Assembly (NCBI RefSeq): GCF_024730565.1
Contig: NZ_CP077725.1
Coordinates: forward strand, 1,116,001 to 1,180,000
Reading direction: 5' to 3'
DNA length: 64,000 nucleotides
Origin: Clostridium sp. CM027
Lineage (GTDB): Bacteria > Bacillota > Clostridia > Clostridiales > Clostridiaceae
Part shown: in pieces, positions 56,482 through 64,000 of the stretch
Layout of the letters: each line of letters begins with the position of its first letter
Position numbering within the stretch: the first letter of the stretch is position 1
Notes under the pieces: generated by a model
What the model was told of the DNA's origin: nothing
Databases searched by the model: none
The model's input: the letters and a program-made list of their open reading frames with translations, nothing else
Translations under genes and position numbers: made by a program

Positions 56482-58242
56482 ATGACAAAACATTCTATGA
56501 AATCCAAGCTTATTATTATTGCAATTCTATTCATTCTTTATCCTATAATAATTATTGGCTATTTAGGATATGTGAATTATTCAAAAACGATTAAAGAAAA
56601 AGCTATAATGGACTATCAAAGTGCGGCCCAACAACTAACCCATTCGCTTTCAGACAGAATGGATAAGCTTAACCTTTACTCTATACAGCTTTTTTATGAT
56701 AGTAAAATAATTGATACAAACACTTTAATTAATACTAATAATTTAGATTTTATATATGAAAACAGTTTTCAACGGTATTTACAATCTTTACTTTTCGCTA
56801 AATATGAGCTAAACGAAATTCTCATTAAATACTCTGATAGTGGAAAGGTTTTTCAAGCAAATAGAGCCTTTGCTGCTACTACGGATTGTTACGCTAATAT
56901 GGATAAGTTAAATGAGATAGCCATAAAAGGAAAAGGCTCTCCAGTGTGGTATGTAGCAAGTAAAAACGGGAAAATAGATGGTATATACTTAGCAAAATCC
57001 ATATACGATTCATTAAATGTGAATAAGGTAGTGGGTCTTTTAGCACTTAAAATAGATAATCAATGTTTTATGGAAATATTTAACAATACCATGATTAACT
57101 CAAAGCAAACTTTGGGTCTCTATAGTAGCGATGGCCAATTAATATTTATAAATGATAGTTTTGATGTAAATACTAATAAATCCATACAATCTTTTCTTAA
57201 TTCTAATTTAGACAAAGGTGAAGGAGAGATAAAGACTAAAAGTGACTCTCTATATATGATATATGACACAATTAAACCAACCAAATGGAAACTTGTTGTT
57301 GGAATTTCAGGAAACGTATTGTTTAAAGAGATACGAAAGGTAGCCAAATTTAGTATAATTCTATGTATAGCCACTCTTCCCATTTGCTTATTACTTATAA
57401 ATTACTTATATAATACAATGATACATCCACTGAAGGTATTAATAAAAAGAATGAAGGAAATAGAAAATGGTAATATGGGTGTAATAATAGAAAGTGATCG
57501 CAAGGATGAATTTGGTTTCGTATTTCGTACCTTTAATAAAATGTCGAAAAACATAAAGACCCTAATTGATACAGTATATAAAGAGCAAATTGTAATGAAG
57601 CAAGCTGAAATTAATGCATTGCAAGCTCAAATTAATCCTCATTTTTTATATAATACACTTGAGTCCATTAACTGGAAAGCAAAAATTCACGGTGATGATG
57701 AGGTCAGTGAAATGATTTCTGCTTTTTCGTACATTATAGAAGCAAACCTAAATAGGAGCAACGAGAAATTTATTCCTGTTTATAAAGAAATCGAATATAT
57801 CCAAAGCTATAAATTCTTAATACAGAAACGATTTGGAAAGAAAATAGGATTTAATTTAAATATTGATGAAGACACCCTAAATAACAGGCTTCCTAAGCTT
57901 TTAATTCAACCTATAATTGAAAACACAATATACCATGGACTTGAAATGAAAAAGGGTGGAGGAACAGTAGATATTATAATAAAGAAGGAAAACAATCAAC
58001 TAATTATTACTGTGGCAGATGACGGGTTAGGTATTGAAAAAAGCAAATTACTAGCCCTAATAGAAGACATGAGTGATGATAAATTTCCAGAGTCAGAAAA
58101 TTTCTTGGATAATTCTAAGATAGGCGTAATTAATGTGCATCGCAGAATTAGACTACTTTATGGTAAAGATTACGGACTAAAAATAGAAAGTCAAGAGGGT
58201 ATGTGTACGATTGTTACAATTAAAGTACCCGCCGACATATAA
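56482..58242 (+). CDS. YesM-type sensor histidine kinase
   Basis: This 586-residue membrane kinase has TM1 (about 9-29), an extracellular sensor domain (about 30-285) and TM2 (about 286-308), then a HAMP segment (IHPLKVLIKRMKEIENGNMG). The His_kinase domain follows with His387 in ALQAQINPHFLYNTLES, an N box (QPIIENTIYHGLE) and a G box (DDGLGIE). In this class the partner is an AraC-type regulator, here encoded 17 bases downstream. The divergent sugar-uptake operon makes an extracellular oligosaccharide the probable signal. Confidence 0.93.
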   Translation: MTKHSMKSKLIIIAILFILYPIIIIGYLGYVNYSKTIKEKAIMDYQSAAQQLTHSLSDRMDKLNLYSIQLFYDSKIIDTNTLINTNNLDFIYENSFQRYLQSLLFAKYELNEILIKYSDSGKVFQANRAFAATTDCYANMDKLNEIAIKGKGSPVWYVASKNGKIDGIYLAKSIYDSLNVNKVVGLLALKIDNQCFMEIFNNTMINSKQTLGLYSSDGQLIFINDSFDVNTNKSIQSFLNSNLDKGEGEIKTKSDSLYMIYDTIKPTKWKLVVGISGNVLFKEIRKVAKFSIILCIATLPICLLLINYLYNTMIHPLKVLIKRMKEIENGNMGVIIESDRKDEFGFVFRTFNKMSKNIKTLIDTVYKEQIVMKQAEINALQAQINPHFLYNTLESINWKAKIHGDDEVSEMISAFSYIIEANLNRSNEKFIPVYKEIEYIQSYKFLIQKRFGKKIGFNLNIDEDTLNNRLPKLLIQPIIENTIYHGLEMKKGGGTVDIIIKKENNQLIITVADDGLGIEKSKLLALIEDMSDDKFPESENFLDNSKIGVINVHRRIRLLYGKDYGLKIESQEGMCTIVTIKVPADI

Positions 58243-58259
58243 AAGGGAGTGTATATTAA

Positions 58260-59081
58260 ATGTTTAAAGTACTTATAATTGATGACGAAGAAATCATAAG
58301 AGAAGGCCTAAAAACTGTTATTGATTGGAATTCATTAGGGTGCAGCGTTATAGGTGAAGCCTCAGACGGGGATGAAGGACTAGAAATGATTTCATCAATG
58401 CAACCTGACATTGTCTTCACTGACATTAGGATGCCAGGTTTAAATGGTTTAGAAATGATCTCTAAACTAGAAAAACATAAGCATGAATGTAAAATAATAA
58501 TATTATCTGGCTTTAGAGATTTTGAGTATGCCCAACAAGCTGTTAAACTTGGAGCCTTTAGATTTCTTCTTAAACCCACAGATACTAAGGAATTAATCCT
58601 CTCCATTAAAGAAGCTATTCTTGAACTTAAAAAAGTAAAATCAAATGAAGAAATCTTTAAGAATTTGAAAAGAAAAGTTAAAGAAAATTACAATTTAAGT
58701 GATGACGTTACAATCATGGAAGATAAATCACTTAATACTAATGAAAAAAGTTCTAAGTTTCTTGTAGTTAAAGCCCTGTCTTTTATGAAGGAGAATGTAG
58801 CTATGGGCTTAACCTTAAAAGATGTATCAGCCTATTTATATATCAGTACCTGGTACCTTAGTAAGCTGATAAAAAAAGAGACTGGTAGTAACTTTATTGA
58901 TATCTTAAGTGAAATACGTATTGATGAGGCTAAAAAACTATTACTTCAACCCCAATATAAAATTTATGAGGTTTCAGCAATGATAGGTTTTACAGACGTA
59001 ACTTATTTCAATAAACTCTTTAAAAATAATACTGGTTTAAAACCTACGGAGTATCGAAATAAGATTTTTAATAATGAATAG
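58260..59081 (+). CDS. YesN/AraC-type response regulator
   Basis: This 273-residue regulator has a receiver domain (1-120) with acidic pocket D8-D9, phospho-acceptor D55 (TDIRMPG) and conserved KP (LLKPTD). The C-terminal AraC DNA-binding domain (about 165-270) has two HTHs (LTLKDVSAYLYISTWYLSKL and YEVSAMIGFTDVTYFNKLFK). It is co-transcribed with the sensor kinase and probably activates the divergent importer/GH94 operon. AAAGGGAG precedes the ATG. Confidence 0.93.
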   Translation: MFKVLIIDDEEIIREGLKTVIDWNSLGCSVIGEASDGDEGLEMISSMQPDIVFTDIRMPGLNGLEMISKLEKHKHECKIIILSGFRDFEYAQQAVKLGAFRFLLKPTDTKELILSIKEAILELKKVKSNEEIFKNLKRKVKENYNLSDDVTIMEDKSLNTNEKSSKFLVVKALSFMKENVAMGLTLKDVSAYLYISTWYLSKLIKKETGSNFIDILSEIRIDEAKKLLLQPQYKIYEVSAMIGFTDVTYFNKLFKNNTGLKPTEYRNKIFNNE

Positions 59082-59137
59082 GAATCAAAAGCTTCCAGTT
59101 TTTATGTAGTCTTTATAACTTAAAAGATTCTAGTGGA

Positions 59138-60436
59138 TTAATCCACTAATCCTCTATTTTTAGTAATTTCATTTAATTTCACTAAATTGTTAGAAATTAC
59201 AAAAGCAAGTATAGCTGGTATAATCCATGCAAATCCTAGATTGGATAAAGGAACATATTTAAAGAACCCAATGCTATTTGCTGTTAAATCATTTATAGTA
59301 TTTAAAACACTTACTATTAAAACTGTGTAGGTAGTTATAGCAACTACCTTATTATTTTTCACTATATCGCCAAGCAAGGTAGTAACTATTAGAACAATTA
59401 CAATTGGATATATAATTTGTAAAACTGGACCTGCCAATTTAATTAAACTATCAACATCCTTTGTAGCCATTACTCCACTTACTAAAGCCATACTAATAGC
59501 AATACTTTTATAAGATAATTTCCCCTTAGAAAGTTTAGCAAAGAATTTTGATCCAGCTGAAAGTATTCCTATAGCAGTCGTTAAACATGCAATAGTAACA
59601 CATAAACTAAGTATAACACTACCAATACTACCTAGGTCTAATCTAACAATTTCTGTAACCAGACTAGTTCTAGATATACTTTTTGAGAACAAAGTAGTCG
59701 TTTGAGTTCCAAGGTACATAAGTCCAGTATATACAAAGGATAAACCGATTAAAGACACTACAGCCGATTTCATAGTTATCCTCATTATATCTTTTGAGCT
59801 TTCATAACCTCTTGCCCTAATAGATGCAAGAATTATTGATGAAAATATAACACCAGTCATAGCATCCATTGTTTGATATCCTTCTATTAAAGCTTTTGAG
59901 AATCCACCTTGGTAAGATGTAGATACAGTTGGCCCAATAGGATCTATTATTCCTTTAACTATAATTATAGTTAACATTAATAAAAGTGCTGGTGTAAGTA
60001 TTTTACCTATATTATCAATTATTGAAGAAGGTTTAAGCGCAAATGCAAGCACTATTGCAAAAAAAGCTATAATCGATATGTTTTGTCCAATTAATGGAAA
60101 TAAAGGATGTATTCCCAGTTCAAAAGTTGTTGCAGCAGTTCTTGGAATTGCGAATAAAGGTCCTATTACAAGAATTAAAGCAATAGAGACTATCACAGAA
60201 AATATTGGACCTACCCTATCTGCCATTTTTTCGAAAGTACCATTAATTTTAGCACAGGCAATTATTGCACATAGAGGAAGACAAACTCCTGTAATAAGAA
60301 AGCCTATAATTGATAATAAAACTGAGTTCCCTGCTGCTTTTCCTAATGTTGGTGGAAAAATTAGGTTTCCTGCGCCAAAGAACATTGCAAATAATGCAAA
60401 ACCTATAACTATTGAATGCTTTGTTGAATTTTTGAT
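59138..60436 (-). CDS. brnQ: BrnQ paralogue with ATC at the expected start codon
   Basis: It encodes a branched-chain amino acid carrier very similar to the one at 9381-10700, with the same FFGAGNLIFPP, TMDAMTGVIF and ACLTTAIGIL segments. Aligned on the first copy (MKDSTKHS), the present N-terminus is xKNSTKHS with ATC at 60436-60434 where the ATG should be. That codon sits eight bases after a good SD (GGGAGG) and directly after a TAA. The first ATG is at 60385, 17 codons inside and within the first membrane helix, without an SD. It may initiate at ATC, be poorly expressed, or carry a sequencing error. Confidence 0.85.
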   Translation of the reverse strand: MKNSTKHSIVIGFALFAMFFGAGNLIFPPTLGKAAGNSVLLSIIGFLITGVCLPLCAIIACAKINGTFEKMADRVGPIFSVIVSIALILVIGPLFAIPRTAATTFELGIHPLFPLIGQNISIIAFFAIVLAFALKPSSIIDNIGKILTPALLLMLTIIIVKGIIDPIGPTVSTSYQGGFSKALIEGYQTMDAMTGVIFSSIILASIRARGYESSKDIMRITMKSAVVSLIGLSFVYTGLMYLGTQTTTLFSKSISRTSLVTEIVRLDLGSIGSVILSLCVTIACLTTAIGILSAGSKFFAKLSKGKLSYKSIAISMALVSGVMATKDVDSLIKLAGPVLQIIYPIVIVLIVTTLLGDIVKNNKVVAITTYTVLIVSVLNTINDLTANSIGFFKYVPLSNLGFAWIIPAILAFVISNNLVKLNEITKNRGLVD

Positions 60437-60833
60437 TTATGTAACCTCCCTCTTAATTAATCTTTATAGTTTTTATAATAAATAAATCAGTACTTCTTTT
60501 AAAGATGATTTACTTTGTACATATTAACTTCATATTCATATAAATAGAAACAGAACTTGTCGGTAAATTGTAATTCAGCTATTACAATGATTACTTTCTC
60601 CTTAAATACAAACAATTACCTGTACTCGAAAAAAATTATACAATTCTCCTTTCAACTTTAGATCTAAAATTATTATTAATATCCCATCTTACCATTTTTT
60701 TAGTTTACTGTCAATTTCCCTTAGTAATGGAATTAGACTACAAAAAAAATTAAACGGCCTTAGCCCATGGAATTTAGGGCTTTATCCGCTTAAGTCAATT
60801 TTTATTATTTCCCCTTAGATTTTAAGATATATT
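60437..60833. other. AT-rich intergenic region, no gene seen
   Basis: It separates the APC transporter (upstream on the minus strand) from brnQ-2. A weak AGCCC ... GGGCT hairpin at about 60757-60776 may terminate the APC transcript. Nothing else is recognised. Confidence 0.4.
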
Positions 60834-62300
60834 CTAAGATTTTTTTGTAATATTTGTTTTATTTATGGTAATTCGTTTATTTGATATTTTTACAATTAGA
60901 GGCAATATTAATCCTAAGCATAAAAGTATAAATGGTGTTAATAAATTAAGCACAAGTTGGAAAGTATACTCTGATGAGCTTGGTTTTACTTTTGGGAACA
61001 TCCCCATAATGCATGCAAATGCAGTAAATGCAAAACACCATGAACCTATTATGAATGCTATCTTATCATTTTTTATAAATTTATATTCAGAAGAGAATTT
61101 CTTTTTAGCAAAGCCTCTTAAAGCCATGTATGCTAAGAATACCCACAAATATCTTATTGGCATAACAATTGAATTTAGATCTAATAACCAGTTGTACAGG
61201 GTATTCATATCTCCAATACCTAAGGCTGGTACAATTATTAAAACTCCAACTAAAACAGCAGTCATTTTGTATCCATTAATTGGAGCTCCATATTTATTTG
61301 TTTTCATTAGACTAGCAGGAATATATTTTTTATCTCCTTCTGCAAATAATATTTTTAAAGGAGCATCAATGGAGAACGCTAATGCAGAAATTTGAGCAAG
61401 CATATTCGCAATTGCATATAAAATTAAAAATAAATTTCCTACGCCATAGTAATTACCCAATGTTTTAAATGCGTAGTACTGTCCATTCATTTTTAAATCT
61501 ACTGGAATGTTATTTCCATCAAACATCATTCCCATTGCAACTGAACCTAATAATGCTGACATTGCTACCATTATTGCAAGTACAATCATTCCCTTTGGGA
61601 AATTTTTTGATGGCTCTTTTGTATCGTTAACATAAGGTGCTATTTTTTCACAGCCACCTATCGCAAACACCAGCATAGATATTGTAGTAAAGTATGCAAA
61701 GTTAAAATCCGGAATAAAAGATTTTAATGTTATGTGTGCTGTTGCAATTTTCACTCCTGTAATTGAAGGTGCTGCAATCATCATCACTATGTATAACATT
61801 GACATTACAAATACTGATGTTCCTGCTATGGTTCCTATTTTTTTCAATGAATTAACACCTCTTGAAGCAAACCACAGGAAAAATAAAAATAGTACTAATG
61901 TTACTGATTGTAACACTAATGGGCTAAAACCATTAATGAATTTTCCATTTTGTGTTACTACCCATCCTAATGCTATTAAAATTGACTGGGGTTTTTGTGC
62001 TAAATATGGTACATGCACTACCCAATAAGTCCAACCTGCTAAGTAAGCTAATTTTGTACCCATTGTAGATTTTATCCATGTACTAACTCCTGCTTTTCCG
62101 TCCTTAAATGTAGAACCTAATTCCCCTACCATTAATGCATAAGGTATAAAATATAATGAAATAATAATTATCCATGATCCAACAACTTTTAACCCTTGAT
62201 TTGCAAAGTTATTAACAACATTCCCAAATCCCCATACCATAACAAAAGCCATCAGCGCTAGATTTTTCCATGTAAGTTTTTTAACCCCTGTCCCATTCAT
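60834..62300 (-). CDS. APC-superfamily amino acid transporter
   Basis: This 488-residue protein has about 12 membrane helices. It has the family motif in TM1 (ALMAFVMVWGFGNVVNNFAN) and a conserved FAIGGCEKIAPYVNDTKEPS before an amphipathic loop, as in glutamate/GABA-antiporter-like carriers. It probably imports or exchanges an amino acid. ATG 62300 is chosen because GGAGGGGG lies a few bases upstream; the longer frame starts before that SD. It is a single gene upstream of brnQ-2 on the same strand, with a gap. Confidence 0.88.
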   Translation of the reverse strand: MNGTGVKKLTWKNLALMAFVMVWGFGNVVNNFANQGLKVVGSWIIIISLYFIPYALMVGELGSTFKDGKAGVSTWIKSTMGTKLAYLAGWTYWVVHVPYLAQKPQSILIALGWVVTQNGKFINGFSPLVLQSVTLVLFLFFLWFASRGVNSLKKIGTIAGTSVFVMSMLYIVMMIAAPSITGVKIATAHITLKSFIPDFNFAYFTTISMLVFAIGGCEKIAPYVNDTKEPSKNFPKGMIVLAIMVAMSALLGSVAMGMMFDGNNIPVDLKMNGQYYAFKTLGNYYGVGNLFLILYAIANMLAQISALAFSIDAPLKILFAEGDKKYIPASLMKTNKYGAPINGYKMTAVLVGVLIIVPALGIGDMNTLYNWLLDLNSIVMPIRYLWVFLAYMALRGFAKKKFSSEYKFIKNDKIAFIIGSWCFAFTAFACIMGMFPKVKPSSSEYTFQLVLNLLTPFILLCLGLILPLIVKISNKRITINKTNITKKS

Positions 62301-62552
62301 ATTATGAACCCCCTCCAATTAATTAATATTCTAGGAATCGTTTACAAATCTTTCATTTCCTAAAATTTTCTATAAATCCTTTTCATATTAACATCATTCA
62401 CACTTTTTTGCAATATTTTACATTGTTTTATATATTATTATTAAATTCACTTAACTCAATTCGTTTTTCTACTACGAGCCCCTAAAATTAAGAATAACAA
62501 AACCTATAAGTAATCATATACTGTATTGTAAATACTTTAAGGAGTTAGTTAA

Positions 62553-62951
62553 ATGTATATTGATGAAGATACTATTAGATTTTATAATCCAACGTATAAC
62601 TATGAACTAGAAACTCAAGATTTCCCTTTAATGTATCCATACAGACAAATAGATGATTTTACATCCTTCGCTCAAGGGCCTCAGGGTGGACCGTCTTCTG
62701 CACCTCCAAACTTTACACCATCGCAGCCTCAATCACAACAATTTGGTGCTACCCCTCTAGCTATAGACCCAGGTGCAATTAGACCTTGCCTCTATAGATT
62801 TGTATATATATGGCCAAGGAGAGAAAGAGGCTTCTGGGCATGGCTTACATTTGTTGGTCCTAGATCTATATCCGGTTTCCGCTGGAATAGAAATAGATGG
62901 AGATTTTTCGGAATGGATTTGAGAAATATTAATAGTTTCCAATGTTTTTAA
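62553..62951 (+). CDS. Lineage-specific protein with an aromatic-rich C-terminal domain
   Basis: At 132 residues, it has an acidic N-terminus (YIDEDTIRFYNP), a Pro/Gln/Ser-rich linker (about 45-70), and a compact C-terminal domain dense in Trp, Arg and Phe (LYRFVYIWPRRERGFWAWLT, then FRWNRNRWRFFGMDLRNI). There is no signal peptide or membrane span. The domain looks like one I know only as an uncharacterised clostridial module. TAAGGAG precedes the ATG. It lies 29 bases upstream of the next gene and is probably co-transcribed. Confidence 0.65.
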   Translation: MYIDEDTIRFYNPTYNYELETQDFPLMYPYRQIDDFTSFAQGPQGGPSSAPPNFTPSQPQSQQFGATPLAIDPGAIRPCLYRFVYIWPRRERGFWAWLTFVGPRSISGFRWNRNRWRFFGMDLRNINSFQCF

Positions 62952-62980
62952 AATATTAATTAAAGAATCGAGGAATAAAG

Positions 62981-63472
62981 ATGGAAAAATTCCAACCTTT
63001 CCATGGTATGATTACCATGATTAATGACTTTTGGATAGGGGCAAATGAAGAAGGCGTGGGATGTTATAAATTAATGTCTGTAGAAAACGGATATGGAGCT
63101 TTAGTTAATTTCGTGGTGACGCCAACTACTTACTTTGTAGACCATGTAATGGTGACACCTGGAGATATGGTAACTGGCTTTTATGATGCAAATGCACCTG
63201 TTCCTCTCATTTTTCCGCCACAATTTAGAGCAATTGTTATGGCAAGAGATACACAACATCAAAATGTGAAAGTAGACTATTTTAACGATAAGTTGGTTAG
63301 TAGTGATAATAATTTAAGATTAAACATTGCCCCAACTACTCAGATAGTTTTAGAAAATGGGCAATCATTTAGCAATAGCCCTGCAAATCGAAATCTAATT
63401 ATTGTCTATGGTGCTACCACAAAGAGTATACCGGCTCAGACCACACCATATAAAATTATTGTTATGTGTTAG
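62981..63472 (+). CDS. Uncharacterised beta-rich protein
   Basis: This 163-residue protein of mostly beta pattern contains short hydrophobic strands (GALVNFVVTPTTYFVDHVMV, RNLIIVYGATTK, YKIIVMC) and a TPGDMVTGFYD turn. It has no signal peptide, catalytic motif or membrane span. It starts at ATG 62981 behind GAGGA. It forms a two-gene unit with the aromatic-rich protein. I cannot name its family; a small surface or spore-associated protein is one possibility. Confidence 0.6.
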   Translation: MEKFQPFHGMITMINDFWIGANEEGVGCYKLMSVENGYGALVNFVVTPTTYFVDHVMVTPGDMVTGFYDANAPVPLIFPPQFRAIVMARDTQHQNVKVDYFNDKLVSSDNNLRLNIAPTTQIVLENGQSFSNSPANRNLIIVYGATTKSIPAQTTPYKIIVMC

Positions 63473-63812
63473 ATGAGTTTTTTGCATTTTTAATGTCGTT
63501 GAAAAATCCACTTTGGCTCCCATAACTATATTAACATAGATTGTTCGTTTCATTTCCATTCTTTCTCTCTAAAAGATTGGTGATGTGACGGGCAATTTTT
63601 TATAGTTTTTATCAACACAGCTTATCTGAATCAATTCCAATCTCTGCAAGGGAAATAAGCCATTCCTTTTGTGTTTATTTATATTATTTAATAATCAATG
63701 AAATAATTTATCTCCTAAAAGCATATAGATATTTTATATGAATTAAGTTTAGATGCTATGGGGAAAGTTATACATTTTATTAATTATGTTAAATTATTAT
63801 TAGGGGGCGTTA
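63473..63812. other. Intergenic region, nothing recognised
   Basis: This 340-base AT-rich gap has short protein-like frames on the minus strand but no start, SD or family resemblance. It contains the promoter region of the next gene. Confidence 0.4.
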
Positions 63813-64000
63813 ATTTCGAATAAGAAAACTTTCAAAAAAGGAAGCTTCGTAATTAGTTTTGTGCTTATTTTATCCTTTGTTCTTTCGTCTTTTTTATTTG
63901 ACTTATCATTTGCAGCTACACAAAACAACACCTTAAAAGCAGTACAAGGTCATCTAGCTAGGCAACCTACAGCTTCAAGTACTACTTCACCATACGATAA
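63813..64000 (+). CDS. Exported protein, 5' end only, ATT at the expected start
   Basis: The frame encodes a clear signal peptide: a basic n-region (NKKTFKKGS), a hydrophobic core (FVISFVLILSFVLSSFLF) and a probable cleavage after SFAA. A Thr/Ser-rich mature region follows and runs off the window. No ATG, GTG or TTG precedes the basic region; the frame is closed by TAG at 63799-63801. ATT at 63813 is five bases after AGGGGGC, ideal spacing. It either starts at ATT or the base call is wrong. Function unknown. Confidence 0.55.
   Translation, partial: MSNKKTFKKGSFVISFVLILSFVLSSFLFDLSFAATQNNTLKAVQGHLARQPTASSTTSPYD

Overview
The window is low-GC DNA from a Gram-positive anaerobe, most likely Clostridium sensu stricto (cluster I). 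The support is the rRNA sequence and leader, AGGAGG ribosome-binding sites, a group B-like [FeFe]-hydrogenase, a SleB-type hydrolase, DUF4317, and YesM/YesN-type signalling. No species call is made from reading alone.

Layout: (1) 1-3100, an rRNA operon on the minus strand: the 5' part of 23S runs off the left edge, followed by a tRNA-free spacer, a complete 16S, a pre-16S processing stem and a strong promoter. (2) 3.4-10.8 kb, core metabolism: RNase Z, a nitroreductase, an operon of ADC-like decarboxylase, short-chain dehydrogenase and oleate hydratase, then a divergent BrnQ carrier. (3) 11-24 kb, a defence island: a decayed DUF2357-type nuclease gene with an IS200/IS605 element at its 3' end, a Sau3AI-like restriction-modification pair, and a tightly coupled three-gene cassette. 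That cassette encodes an alpha-CTD/sigma-region-4-like protein, a ParB-like protein and a PLD-SNF2 helicase, and it is the best candidate here for an undescribed system. (4) 24-34 kb, a scrapyard of mobile elements and broken genes: an FxLYD pseudogene, a group II intron tail, a serine-recombinase fragment, a headless phosphoesterase, a zinc-finger-less TnpB and an IS3 element. Intact genes lie among them: stay-green homologue, [FeFe]-hydrogenase and peptide deformylase. (5) 34-48 kb: a HEPN/MNT toxin-antitoxin pair, DUF4317, a phosphoesterase, a FliB-like methylase, an ABC-F gene with a leader attenuator, a GntR-ABC operon with a perfect palindromic operator, small proteins, and a coiled-coil cell-wall hydrolase. 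(6) 48-59 kb, a chitobiose-type utilisation locus: an ABC importer, a GH94 phosphorylase and a phosphohexomutase, divergent from a YesM/YesN two-component system. (7) 59-64 kb: a second BrnQ whose expected ATG is ATC, an APC transporter, two lineage-specific small proteins, and the start of an exported protein whose apparent start is ATT.

How the genes work together: in region 6 the importer brings in a disaccharide, GH94 phosphorolyses it to GlcNAc-1-P plus GlcNAc, the mutase converts the 1-phosphate, and the two-component system senses the sugar outside the cell. In region 3, restriction genes, a helicase cassette and decayed relatives form a typical turnover-prone defence zone. All functional assignments rest on motifs and family knowledge. 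No database search was run.
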